A stretch of DNA of 64,000 bases from Halocafeteria seosinensis. Taxonomy: Eukaryota > Sar > Bigyra > Bicosoecida. Of the stretch, positions 19,175-30,590 are shown one piece after another. Position numbers and translations under genes: made by a program. The notes below the pieces were generated by a model. It had not been told where the DNA came from and did not search any database. It was given only the letters and a program-made list of their open reading frames with translations. How positions within the stretch are numbered: position 1 is the stretch's first letter; every line of letters starts with the position of its first letter. Location of the stretch: positions 124,001 to 188,000 of the forward strand of contig LVLI01000080.1 of the NCBI GenBank assembly GCA_001687465.1. The letters run 5' to 3'.

Positions 19175-21519
19175 TTATGACGACCCTTCCAGTTTCTTAA
19201 TCTCCTCTTGAATCTGTGGCATTAACACAAACAAGGGGCATGTGTGCCAATTGCAGCAAACGCCTTGGTTAACAAAAGGCTCCACTTACTCGTTCAAGAT
19301 CCTTCGACACTTTCTCTGTGTTTTCTTCGAGATTCTTCTCTTCCAGTTGCTGAATTTGGCTCTCGTAGTCGCGTTGTTCATTTTCGTTGTCGGCACCCTG
19401 CTGAACGAGCGATATAATAGTCCGGAAGCTTTCACGGATTTGAGAGAACTGACGATAAACTTCCAAGTATTCTTGTTGATCAGTATTTTTGTTTCTCTCA
19501 ACAGCACCGTAGATTAGGTTTTCAGCATTACGTGAAGTACGCCCAAGTTTATCCTCGATCTTGGACGTTTCTTCTTGAAGCTTACGAATATCACCAACGA
19601 TCTGAGAGCCAAGAACCAATTCCACTCCCTTGTGTGACGACATACCTATCATTATAGTGAAAAGATGCTTATACATACCTGCATTATTTCGGCACTTTCT
19701 TTGTGAGTCTCACCAATCATATCTAGGATACGCTGCGTATAGAACACGCGGCTCTTTTCCTCACTAAGAGATTCAGTTTCTTTCTTGAGTTGGGACACAA
19801 TTTCTTCCCTTTCTTGCATTTCCTTTGTCATATCGCGCATCTCATTAGATAGCTTGCTCGTCTCCATTTCGAGTTGACTCTTTTTGTCTTGCTTTTCTGA
19901 ATCTGACCGCTTAAGCTGCCGCAATTTCTCCAGTAGAGGCCTGCGCTGTTGTTCAAACTGTGCAGCGGCCTCAACTATGCTGTTCGCCATATCGTAACAA
20001 GAGGTTTGTAGCTCTTGAATCTTAGAATCTGCGGAAGGTAGCGCTTTGGCAGCCTTGGCGGAATAATTGTATTCGTTCTCCAGTTCAACACTCCTCAATT
20101 GCTCCGCTCCGAGAGTTTGTCGAACCTGATTAATGCTTTCACCCATATTTGCTACTTCTTGCTGTATTGTGTTAATCCGTTTGTTTGCTGATTCCAGATC
20201 ATTTTCTAACTTCTGGACAGTTTCCTCTTCAATTTCCTCTTGAGTCTTCTCTTTATTGCTATTTTCCTTGCCTGCATCGGATGATGTGTGCTGTTGCTGC
20301 TGAGAGACCTCAGCGTCTTCCTTGACGTTTTCCTGAGTCGACTTTGATGCTTGAGTATGAGAAACCTCTCCTCGTGCAGCGGCTAGCACGTCGGGATTGA
20401 CCTCAATATCCTCCTTGTTGTAATGGACATTTCTCTGGAAGTTCGAAGATGTCAAACCTGTAGAAGAGCCGCCATTTCTACGGCCTTGAAAGTACTCTTC
20501 AACGACAGCGAGGTCTTCTCCATATAGATGCTGCAATGAGCCTTCCTGCGGGCGCTGCATAGCTTCTTTCGATATAGCAGCTCGAACACGTCTGGATAGT
20601 TGCGCTTCCTTCTTCTGTCTCACACGACAACCAGCATTGAAAACAAGTTCACGAGAAAACCACTGCAGCGAAACTCCATTAGACTTACCATTTGTTCTCC
20701 GGGCACAACCTGATCACTCGCTTGAGCCTCCCTTGAAAGTAAGAGACGGGCGATTGTCTGTGGGTCATTTATTTGTTGCAGCAAAGGGAGCAAGTACTCA
20801 GTTTGGTACTTCCGTTGCTCCTGGGTTAAATTGGGATGGTCCTCTAAATTGACCGGCATCGACAATTGCTGGACATGTTTATACTTCCTCCGTTGTTCAC
20901 TTGCTCGGGAAGAACGAGGAGGATGCCATTGCTGCTTCGTCCATCTCCCAACAGCATCAGCGATTTCCCTTTGTAGCAGTGCTGCGGGACTCGTATCTTT
21001 GGCTTTACTCTTTTGACTCTTTCGAGGAAGTACCTCAACGAGCCATTGGAAAAACCTCCTCACGTCTTTGCTGCTCGGATAGAGCAGCTGACTATAGCCG
21101 AATTCTCCTCGAAATCCGAGCTCCTTGACCTTATTCGCGACTGATGTACAAACGCGGTGTCTTTGGGCGACGTTGACCGGCAGTCCTTCCGGCCACTGTC
21201 CTCCACTTGCCTCTGCCGATTTCTTTCCCACAGTCGACCGTCGGTTTCTTGAGGAGCCTTCCTCAGTGTCGTCCTCTTGGTCTTGATCATCGCTTTTCGA
21301 AGCAGAGAGGCCATCGACAATGTTGAGGGCGGAAGAGGTGATTCGGAGCATGGCTCTGGCATCGACATCTTCGATCGATTTTAGCTGCTTTGGCACTTTG
21401 CTGCAATACAGAGAATTACAAGTGGATCATATGAGTCTCCCTTTAGCCTTAGATATCGTGAATGCATACCAATCAGCCTCTCTCAGAGTGGAGAGCAAGA
21501 TTTCATCAGCTTCCTCCAT
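19175..21519 (-). CDS. CCDC22: CCDC22, Commander complex subunit
   Basis: The first exon is tiny: MEEADEILLSTLREAD from the ATG at 21519, closely matching the start of animal CCDC22 (MEEADRILIHSLRQAG). After a short intron it continues KVPKQLKSIEDVDARAMLRI and GFRGEFGYSQLLYPSSKDVR, the NN-CH domain. About 60 further residues connect to a basic stretch and then to a long coiled coil (about residues 350-700), rich in E, K, Q and L. A later exon has RKLQEETSKIEDKLGRTSRN, then AENLIYGAVERNK, as in CCDC22. The final exon, IQEEIKKLEGSS, ends at 19175. CCDC22 pairs with CCDC93 and COMMD proteins to recycle endosomal cargo. At least five exons are needed; internal joins near 20620 and 19650 are less certain. 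Confidence 0.85.
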
Positions 21520-21741
21520 GATACTCGTCGGTCCTATTCTATCAACATGTACACAACATATAAACAAGAGCAATTACTATACAAATCTGGTGTACAATCG
21601 CCTCTGCATAAGGAGTCAATGCCACAAATTGTCCCACAATATCATCGTCAATGCTGGCACAGCTTCAACAACGTGAACAAGTCCCTGCTATATTTGTATA
21701 CGAGCATATTTGTCAAGATTCACACCAGAACAGACAGAACG

Positions 21742-22579
21742 ATGTCAGCGTTCGTGTGGATCCCACTGACTGTGGGAACGTACTTTATAGGACGAGGGTA
21801 CCTGGTGGCGAATCAGGCCATCTACACACAGCTTAAAGTGGCATTAGAATATCAGGGTAAGGTAACCCGTACTCGTATGGATACCATCGGTGTGATGGGA
21901 AAATGTGTCTCTGTCCTTTTATGCAGGGTATAAATGGCCTGACCAAGTTGGAGGGGGCACCGAAGCTCCCAGAGGACTGGAGGATTCTCAGGACGATTTC
22001 GGCACTTTTACTCAGGCACGTTCAACAGAAAGCAGCAAAGGCTGGGTGAAGAATATCGGGAGTGACTACGCAAAACTCATCGGAGATGCAATGGGAATTG
22101 GAGTGGGGGTTCTTTCCTACTCCATTGTGTATAAGACGGTGAAACGACAATTGACGAATCCGTCGGACCTGCTACAGAACCGGAAGAGCATGCGCGCTGC
22201 CGTGGAAAATGCAAAGCCTCTACCTCCCCCGTTGACTCCCCGGCGCTTCTACCAGTATTTGGCTCCGCACAAAATTACTCGCACGTCTTTTAGAGAGTTC
22301 AACAGGCTTTACTCGAGGACTATTCTTATTCATTGGCTGGCTCTTACATGGGCTGTGGTTTTTGCCAGCATTGCCCAACCATTGCTGGAATCCAGGACAA
22401 TATGCGATTGCACACCTCGTTCTGGTAAACACCCAAAAGAAATTCAAGTAAGTTTCCTTTGCAGGGTTATGCTTGAAAACTGGTGCAAACGTGTTTCCTC
22501 GTCCCTTTGTGACCAGCAAGAGAAGGAGGACGAAGCTCGGTTCGCAGGCAAGCGAAAAGCCTCAGGAGCTTATGATTGA
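21742..22579 (+). CDS. unknown protein with two hydrophobic segments
   Basis: Exon 1 (21742-21856) encodes MSAFVWIPLTVGTYFIGRGY, a hydrophobic N-terminus. It is joined at 21927 through GYKWPDQVGGGTEAP to exon 2. A middle helix (IGVGVLSYSIVYKTVKRQL) and a second hydrophobic stretch (LIHWLALTWAVVFASIAQPL) follow. I do not recognise the family. The 3' end is ambiguous. Left unspliced, the frame ends at 22579 in a basic tail; splicing out about 22425-22465 would change the tail to LCLKTGANVFPRPF and end a little farther on. The start lies about 220 bp from the CCDC22 start on the opposite strand, so they may share a promoter region. Small organelle or endomembrane location is only a guess. Confidence 0.55.
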
Positions 22580-22581
22580 AT

Positions 22582-22788
22582 ATGGGCAAATTGTTTAAAG
22601 GAGATATTCCAATGAATCGGTTATATGACAAGTCGTTGACGACTATTGGAAGGTCGAATAAAGGAGCTGGGCTTTGCTCAGCGTTGCACCAGAAACGAAC
22701 ATGGAGCGGTGAGAAACCGTGCGAACCTTCTGAGCAACGGAGACTCATTGCGGAGGTAATGAATGGAGCTTTAGACGACGATGTGTAA
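22582..22788 (+). CDS. possible small ORF, unassigned
   Basis: An ATG just after the stop of the preceding membrane protein opens a 68-residue frame: MGKLFKGDIPMNRLYDKSLT, ending in NGALDDDV. It contains a mixed-charge helix-like tail but no known domain. It may instead be 3'-UTR or a terminal exon of the upstream gene. A 175-residue frame overlaps it on the other strand, so coding status is doubtful. Confidence 0.2.
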   Translation: MGKLFKGDIPMNRLYDKSLTTIGRSNKGAGLCSALHQKRTWSGEKPCEPSEQRRLIAEVMNGALDDDV

Positions 22789-23463
22789 GGTTTGGTCTGC
22801 GGTAAACAGCGCCTGACGAAAGCTCCGAACTTGTTGAATTCCTGAAGGTTCAATTCACAAAACCGCGCACGTGTAAGTTGGTTGCACAGGCGTTGATCAT
22901 TGTCGAAACGTATGTGCACGAAGTAGACAGAAAAAATCGTGTGGGAATCCTGCTCGGGTATTTTTGAACAGGGAAAGTGTCGCGGGTGATGCATAACAAT
23001 CCATCAATAACTCAGGTTAACAATTGACTAGCTGGTATCTTCAGCAATTAGCTGTTCGTTAGTAGACTGATGTGCACTCTTGCGGTAGCTACGATCTGGA
23101 TACCTTGACTCCTGAGACAAAGACGGTATGCAAGGAGTATTCCGGGTAGGAGCAATACTAATACACACTTTGAGCAACGTACAATCCGTCACACTCACAC
23201 TGATCGCTACAAAGAGTGGTTTCCCCGCATTTTATACGTAAGATTCACGCGAGGCTTAGAATGTGAGTCGAATCTGTGTGTGAATCGCTAAGATGGCATG
23301 GGGCAAACTCGACCATCAACCGCAGTCCAGTGTGCGCCCTTGTACACTTCTCATCCTAAGCTTCGGTAGAGTTTTGCATTCGGGAAATGGATATGAGGAA
23401 GCCCATAGTGATCGGCAGAGCATTCTCCGTTCAGAGGACTAGGACTGTTAACGCTGGATCTAA
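22789..23463. other. gene-free stretch, 675 bp
   Basis: Lies between the small plus-strand ORF and the stop of the Bud22-like gene. No ORF with family resemblance, repeat or structured RNA was found. Confidence 0.4.
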
Positions 23464-23958
23464 TTAGACTTTTTCGGACTTGAATGCCTTCAAGTCTTTT
23501 TCAATGAGTTTCTGTCCTCGTCGTTTCATTCGCCGTTTAGCTTGCCATGACGGATGCAATTCTTCAAAGTGAGGTTCCCCACAAGGAAGTAGTCCTCTTC
23601 CTTTCCCAGCCCCTCGACCATGGATATACTGTTTCTTTGGCTTTACTGGCTCTTTATTCTTCGCATGGGCCGGCTTGTCTCTCCCCGATTGCTCCTCGCG
23701 GGCACTCCAATATTGCTCAATGGATTCTCGGTATTGACGATGTTCGTCATCTTTGTCTCGTCCATCACCCCCCTCTTCAATATTAACAGTCTCTTTTCCT
23801 TCGGCTTCTACGCCTCCTGTGTGCTCCTTAGATGCTGTATGCATCGAGCCATTCGTCGATGTCGTGTCTGTATAGGTGTCGTCCGTCTTGGCCGTAACAT
23901 TCGACGCACTACCCATGCTACTATTCTCCATATCTCTCCACCAGTGATACTCTTTCAT
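23464..23958 (-). CDS. small protein with a Bud22/SRFBP1-like C-terminus
   Basis: A 164-residue intronless frame. The first 110 residues are disordered and rich in Thr, Ser, Glu and Asp. The C-terminus has YIHGRGAGKGRGLLPCGEPH, then FEELHPSWQAKRRMKRRGQK. The L-H-P-S-W-x-A-K/S-R-R pattern is typical of the extreme C-terminus of Bud22/SRFBP1-type nucleolar proteins that assist small-subunit rRNA processing. Only that motif supports the call, and the protein is much shorter than usual Bud22. MKEYHWW at 23958 and MENSSMG at 23931 are both possible starts. Nuclear location is inferred from the basic tail. Confidence 0.55.
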   Translation of the reverse strand: MKEYHWWRDMENSSMGSASNVTAKTDDTYTDTTSTNGSMHTASKEHTGGVEAEGKETVNIEEGGDGRDKDDEHRQYRESIEQYWSAREEQSGRDKPAHAKNKEPVKPKKQYIHGRGAGKGRGLLPCGEPHFEELHPSWQAKRRMKRRGQKLIEKDLKAFKSEKV

Positions 23959-24220
23959 GTAAAATCGTTCGTGTATGTTTGTTTATTTACGTAAAAAGCA
24001 ACAGACGACACTGTCATTACAAAAAAACGACAATCCTTGCTGATCTTGAACTGACGAGACAAGAAGTCTACGCCCCCTGGTACAACTTGTACATTGTACG
24101 GTATTTGTTACAATAATTTGTACCATAATAAACGAAACTTCTGGAAACGGTCATGATACTTGTGAACGATCCACAAAGGGAAAGACTAGAGGATGAGCGT
24201 CATTGTTACTGAGACACCAA

Positions 24221-27028
24221 TCACACAGCCACTTGAATACCAGTCCCTGCGGCGGCTCCACCAGGCCCACTTCCAGTATCATCACTCGTCTTCTCCTTGA
24301 TAGCATTTACTTGGGCCTCCGCTGCAGGATTCATCTTGAAAGCACCGCGCTCCAGACCTTCTAAGTTACTGCGGAAGTACTCTTTATATTTCGGGTTTCC
24401 ATACATTGGCCATACTCGGATGGAGCCACTTTCGGCACCGGTACACAGGATCGTGTTACCGGCATGGATCGTAGTCAATCCACCATCGGTAGTGGTTGCC
24501 ATATATTTGGCTAACAACGTAAAGGGAGCAGTCGCTTGATAAAGTAAGGCTGAAAAATCGTTTGATACGGAGATCATGTATCTGCCATCTCGGCTACAGC
24601 TGAGACCGGTGATTCTAGAAGTATTGTCCTTCCACGTGGTAAGCAGTCTATCTTTCGCTGATTTCGAAGGGGAAGCACCATCCCAAATTTTCAGCGTCAA
24701 ATCCCAACCTGCGGAAAAGACGACATTGGCAGACTCGTGACGGCCCCATGCAACTGATGTAAGCGCTCCCTTATGTCCAACATCATCACTTGCCGCTTCC
24801 CAGACTTTGGACACTCTACCCGCGTCACTGACTTTCCAAACCTTCACAGCGTGATCATTCCCACCCGAAGCGAAGAAACTGCCGACAGAGAGATCGCAAA
24901 AGCTCAGCCCTGTAATATGGCCATAATGAGCGTCCACTGTCGAAAGTGGTTCTACGGTTGGGATGGCGCTTTCGTCTCTGGCCTGTGTAGGAACGGTAGG
25001 GGCAGGTTTTGTCAAGCTCCATACTAGCATGTCAAAATCCCTTCCACCACTGACAAAGAGTGTACCTTGCGGATTGATAGTGATGGCATCTATCCGGCCG
25101 GAGTGTCCAACATAGCGAGCGCATTCATATGCGTGTTGCGGGATTTTGAGTGGGCCGGCGCTACCGGCTTGCACCCATTGAGCATGATAACTGTTCACCA
25201 AACTTGCATACTCCTTAGGATTGCTGCTGAAACAGCGGATTGTATAGTCGGCGCATCCAGCCAAAATCAACGGGTCTCTTCCATCACTGCTTGGGATGGC
25301 GTTTAGAACTGTAACCGAGCTGAGAGTCCGTAAAGCCAAGCTTCTTTCAACAGTTTCTACGTCATATCTGCATATTTGGTTGTCGTAACTAGTGGTAATT
25401 ATGTGCTGGTCATCGTCGAGTACATAGAGCCCAGTGATGCTGTCCCGGTGACCGTGAAACCCTTGAACCAGTTTGAGCTGCTGAAGCTCGGATGCATCAT
25501 ACAAGGTGATTGAATTCTCGGTGGAGCTACATAACGCCATGGAGCCATCAGGAGACATGATCATACTAGCGATACCAGTTCCGTCCCCGAACATTGGCTG
25601 CGTCTCTATGAGGTCATCGTGGGATTTTTCTCCACCAAGGACCTCGTCAGAGTCTCCACCTTTCAAAATCTGATCCAGAATTTCTTTCGTTTGCGCATCC
25701 CACCCTTGGGAAGACTGCTGCTCAGTGTCGTCAGCTTGGTCTTTCACAATATTTGCAGAGAGAGGCATCGCCTCCTCTAGATCGCTCAATCTCCAAAACA
25801 TAACAGTACCATCTGCTGAGGCAGAGAGAAGCCCATCCTCGTAAAATTTCTGAGCCGGCTGGTCTGCGGCACCTGCTGCAGTTAAGCCGGCTAATCCTCC
25901 TGCAGATGCTTTCTCTACTGGGGGTAAGCGCTCACCAGGGACCAAAATCAGAGACGTTACATCACCAATGTGTTGCCCATTTCGTCCCTTGGACGAGTCT
26001 TCGATTGTTCGAAGCTCTGTTAGTGAATTAGCGTCCCAGGACTTCATGGTGTTATCGCGGGCGCCTGAGAAGAGGATTCGACCGTCTCTCGACCAGCACA
26101 AGGCAGTCACATCACCGCGATGTCCGTCCATGTTTCCTCTAAGTGCACAGGTGATACCCTTATCTTCTTTACGCCTCTCCCGCCAGGAGGGCGCTAGAGT
26201 GTGGCCGTCGAAGAGCTTGATACTCGAATCGCGCCCCGCAGACGCAATGTTTTCCTTCTCCGGATTGAAGACGACACTTAGAATCGGGGCCTGCACAGAC
26301 AAGACGGAAAGTAAGTGCGCTAATATCAAAGCTACTGAGGTCTTTCAAAATAGTAATAGATCCGTACCTTATGTCCGAACAGAGTTTCCACGAGACGGAA
26401 ATCTTCTTCAACGTCCCACACTTTCAAATTTGCGTCTTTGCTTCCGGTAATGAGCATCTGCCCATCGTAAGCCCAGCAAAAGCACTCGATGTCTGCTTCG
26501 TGTCCCTCTTCGGATGTGCCTGGGGTCGCAAGTTCAATCTTCTTGCGCATGGATTCTTGTTGGACGTCCCATACGAACATCCCTTCCGTTCCCCCAGACA
26601 GTAGCATGTTGGGGTCTCTGCAACACGAATATCAATTCAAGTTAATCAAAATCACTCCCCGGATAAGCACACGTTTCCACGTACGTTGGGCTAAATGTCA
26701 GTGCCTTGACAGACCAATGATGACCAGATAGTAGATGGGCAATCTCAAATCTCTTGCGATCCGCATGCCAGTTCAGTATGTAGATACCATGGTTAGCGGT
26801 AACGAATGCCATCTGCTGGCCATCAGGGCTAACCGCAAGGGGTGATTCCTCTTGTACTCCCAATACCGTGATGGGATTCACGCAATACGTGTCTGCGTCG
26901 GTGTTATCCTCCATCGTTTCCTTGTATTGAGGATTGGCCGCTTGAGGCGCTTGTTTAACCTCTATTACGTTTTGTTTACCACGTTGATACGTCGATTTCG
27001 AGCCCCCTTTTTCAGGGTAAATTTGCAT
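24221..27028 (-). CDS. WD40-repeat protein, about 890 residues
   Basis: Three exons, 27028-26685, 26617-26368 and 26290-24221, join in frame to 887 residues (total length divisible by three). The protein is almost entirely WD40 repeats, probably two seven-bladed propellers. Clear blades include FAWDVQQ-like MFVWDVQQ, LITGSKDANLKVWDVEEDFR, IASAGRDSSIKLFDGHTLA, LFSGARDNTMKSWDANSLTE, LLSASADGTVMFWRLSD, IITTSYDNQICRYDVETVE, FVSGGRDFDMLVWSLTKPAP, FASGGNDHAVKVWKVSDAG, VFSAGWDLTLKIWDGASPS and LCTGAESGSIRVWPMYG. A disordered Ser/Glu-rich linker near the middle (about 420) separates the two halves, and the C-terminal 60 residues are Ala/Gly-rich. No enzymatic or targeting domain is seen. The best general description is a scaffold; EML-like or ciliary WD40 proteins are possible but not shown. 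Confidence 0.85.
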
Positions 27029-28008
27029 GAATATATTGCACACCACTAAGCACCGGAATACTCAAGGTCTCTGATAAAATGACGGTGTATAAAGCGAGGA
27101 AATGAAGATTTACGACAAATAGATACACTCCTTCGAAACACAGTGAGCGCACCACAGTGTAATGCAATGCTGCCAAGCGAAAGAGCAACCCCCTGGGAGA
27201 ATTTAAAACTGAAGCTTCCTGTGGAAACTTTATCAAACGCAATGCATGCAGCTCTAGTTACGGCATAAAACCTGAAGCCATTCGTCTCTCTTTGGCTTCC
27301 CTGGTATGGTAACTACAAAAAGGTAGGGCTTTCGACCCACACTCGTGGAGCGCAAGTTGAAGTACAGGTCGCCTGTTTTTTTAGTTCACACTGTTTGATA
27401 ATTCCTTGAGCACTGTGATTAGCGGAGGTAATTTTCTTTCTGGGGAGCGTTGTCGGCTTTATGCGTATGTCTGAATTCTGCGTACGTCTTCAGTTGTGAA
27501 AACGGACTCACATTGAATGCGCTTCCAAACCCTGTTCCCTGGGCCTGGAACTGCTGAAAGCTGGTACAACAACTTTATGGATACAATGACGCGGTCCATG
27601 CCTGATGGCGGCATGTCAGCAGTATTAAACCACGATCGGGTATAGCGTGCAATACCATACAGATTGATTCGTTAGGGTCTCTTTACAATTGGTTAGATGT
27701 GTCTTGTAGAATTCTCTTTACCACCTTTCGCTTAATCAGAGTGCATCACAGATCGTACCTTCGGCTATAGATAAAATATAAACACGTTCGAATCTACCGT
27801 AGCCGTGGCTATTTGGGATAAAGCGACATGTGTTCCTCCATAGCCACGTGCATGTAGCCGTCCGCGGTGTGAACTTCTAAATTTGCTTCAACTTCTTGGC
27901 GCAGTAAGTTTAGTTTGGTTGATAGATGATAATTAGTCGATAAAATTGACAAGGTGGATTTTCTGTCATATTTTTTTAGCATGTTATCACGTACAGATTC
28001 TTATCGAA
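27029..28008. other. divergent intergenic region, 980 bp
   Basis: The largest gene-free gap near the centre, between the WD40 gene (minus) and the RING gene (plus). It contains a T-rich run (cctgttttttta near 27370) and generic AT-rich sequence. No ORF, tRNA or repeat unit stood out. Confidence 0.4.
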
Positions 28009-30570
28009 ATGAGTGCCAGTGGATTTGGGAGCTCAACTAACAGAAGGGAGACGCAAACGCTGGAGGAGCAATGCGTCGAGACGGCTGCCCAGGACTTAGC
28101 TCACATCTTGCATGCTTTGTATGTGGAATGGAGTGTGCTCATGGAGAAATACCAGGGAAAGCAGGATGCGCCTTCGTCTTCGACATACAGTAGAGAAGAT
28201 TGCATCATGGAAAAGGTGTTTGAGCAGATACTGTCCGACACACAAGTCATAGCTGCAATTAGCGAGAACTTCTTGAATGTATTACTTCTTCAATGGAGGA
28301 TGGCTAAGGCAGAATCATTCACGGGACGCGCTGAGTATAGTGATCATAAGCAACTGTCCATGACCCTATTGGAGTGCTTGGCATCGTTGCAAAAGAGTAC
28401 GTAAACCTCGGTGTGCTTCAACCACTATCAACATTTTGTAATGCTTTGGAAGCGGACTGCAGTTGCTGGTGCAGGAATTGTACAATGTCGCTTCGCTCGA
28501 GGAGTCGAGAGTTTGTCCGGGGAGCAACTATACATTTTGAGACGGTATGTTGATTATAGGGGATCCCACGAGCAGATATTTGCTGGAAGATCTCGGGCTA
28601 GCGTTGCACCGCATTCGCGTCGTTCATTGAGCCCACTCATGCGCTTACCCTGGGTGGCACTTGCTAGTACCGCATTTACTTGGATGAGGAGAAATAATTA
28701 CGCGTATGCGGCAGTAATTGGTTCTGCCACAACTGTTGGAATTTGCGCCTACTTTCTGATGCGTAAGAATCAGCGGGAGAGAGTGGAAGGCAACTCCGCA
28801 CAAGTGCCTGTGGACAACGGCAACGATTTTCTTGGTATTTCGCTGGAAAATGGGGGAGAAGAGCTGGAGCGTTTACTTGGGAGGCTCGAAGAGGAGTATG
28901 AAAATATGCCTGATCCTAGTTCTCCCTCAGGCAGTGCGCCCTCGGAGAGGGGCACTGGCTCAGCATCATTGTGGGATTCACTGTCTAATTTTTTTCATAG
29001 AACGTTTTCTTCGCGCACTGGAAGCAATGAGTCAAGGATGTCGGGCGACGGATCGTGGACGTCCAGCTGGGCTGAGGCCGGTGATGAACGACCACCTTGG
29101 TTCGGACCCTCAGATTCCGCTCTTGCCAATGAAGCATATCGGTCCTTACGGGGAGAAAACGTTCGCGAGGATCCCCCGCGTTCAGCTTTGGTGGAATTAG
29201 AGCCAATCGTTATCCACGAAAGTACACAAGTGGAGAGTACACCCGCAGAAAGCGTAAGTTCATATCGTGCATCCCCTACAGTCGCTGCTGCTGGAGGTGT
29301 GACGGCTACAGCAGCGGTTCTAAGAAATTTGATGAGCAAGAAGAATAACGAGAACTTGCGTAGCCTCACCCGAGCGTTCGTGGAGTATGCGTTTGGAAAA
29401 TATTTGACACTGTCTTGCATACCGCACGCAAGTACGGCAGACACAGATACCAACGGACAGGTTCAGTGGTCGCTGAAGCCTCTGAACGACACAGATGTTA
29501 GAAACTTGATGGCTCAGCTTGCCGCGGCGGAAACTATGCAAAGATGGTACTTATCCATGTGCATAACCAACTTGGGTATTCAATCGCACAACCTCCTGAG
29601 TGCAGAAGAACAAGCTTACCTAACAGGAACTCCCTCTTCCAACAACGTGAACTTCTATGCAATTTGGTTTGTGAGCCAAATGGACCCACAGAATAAAAGG
29701 ATACAGACTCCATCGGAGAAGGATATTCCAATAAACAGGGTTTATCCAAGGTCGTTTCAACTCGGTCGGAACGCTCCGGATTCTGCCACGTGTTGCATCT
29801 GCTTGCAACCCATGGTGGCGGGCGAATCACTCATAAGGAATACAAAGCCTTCTTGCGGAGCGACTCATGTATTTCACCGCGAGTGTTTACCCGAAGAGTA
29901 TGCTGCCCAATACGGCTGCCCTTTGTGCAGGAGCAAAATGTTTGACGTCCAAGAAACGGCTATAAACTCTCCTTTCACCTACGAAGATACCGGTATGGTT
30001 CACTGCTGGGAAGGAAGATCTGTTCACAGTTTACCACATATACTTAATGTGCTCAAGATGTACACTCCTATACTTAGGAACGTCCCAGAGGCCACTGAAT
30101 CGATGATTCTTTCGCTGTCCGCGTTTTTGAATAGAATGCTCGGAGGAGGGGCCGGGATGTACAACAATGGAGAGTGGAATGCAACCTTGCCAGCCAGTGA
30201 TGATGAATCAGCTCTTAAATCTGTGAATAACTCTCTCTTAGGAAAAAAAGTTGAGCAGGACCAGTGGCCATGCAGTGAAGAAGACAGTATGCAGCAGGAA
30301 TTATCAGAGTGCTTGCTATTTTGGAGTGGTCGGCTGGCTTTTGCGAACAGAGCACCTACGATTCAGAGTGGATGGAGGACAGAACGCACCCGAAAATTAC
30401 TTTGGAGTAGTCTCGTGCAGTCTTGATTCGCAGTAAAAGAGGAACTATGGGCGATATTAGATTTTTTAGGTGACGTACCCCGCTTGCTTGCTTTAGCAAA
30501 CTTGCCCAAGGAGAACGAGTACATGAGGTACCAGCACACGGGTTCACGTTCGCCGGCTAAAAAAGGTTGA
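28009..30570 (+). CDS. membrane RING-finger protein (putative E3 ubiquitin ligase)
   Basis: Three exons, 28009-28396, 28463-30367 and 30434-30570, give 809 residues. The first intron (66 nt, GTACGT to GCAG) joins the N-terminal helical region to IAGAGIVQCRFARGVESLSG. Two close hydrophobic segments follow (MRLPWVALASTAFTW and AYAAVIGSATTVGICAYFLM), a membrane hairpin or double pass, then a long disordered Ser-rich region. A RING finger sits at about residue 590: CCICLQPMVAGESLIRN, then GATHVFHRECLPEEY, then CPLCRS, giving the C-C-C-H-H-C-C-C pattern. The last exon LWAILDFLGDVPRLLALANL is hydrophobic-helical; its splice donor (30368) is weak but the frame is right. It would transfer ubiquitin to an unknown substrate at a membrane. 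Confidence 0.7.
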
Positions 30571-30590
30571 GTATAGCAAACTACTACGTC

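Noticed and set aside
22467-22994. A 175-residue minus-strand frame
   Set aside because: Antisense to the 3' end of the membrane protein gene, with no family likeness; probably a shadow frame.
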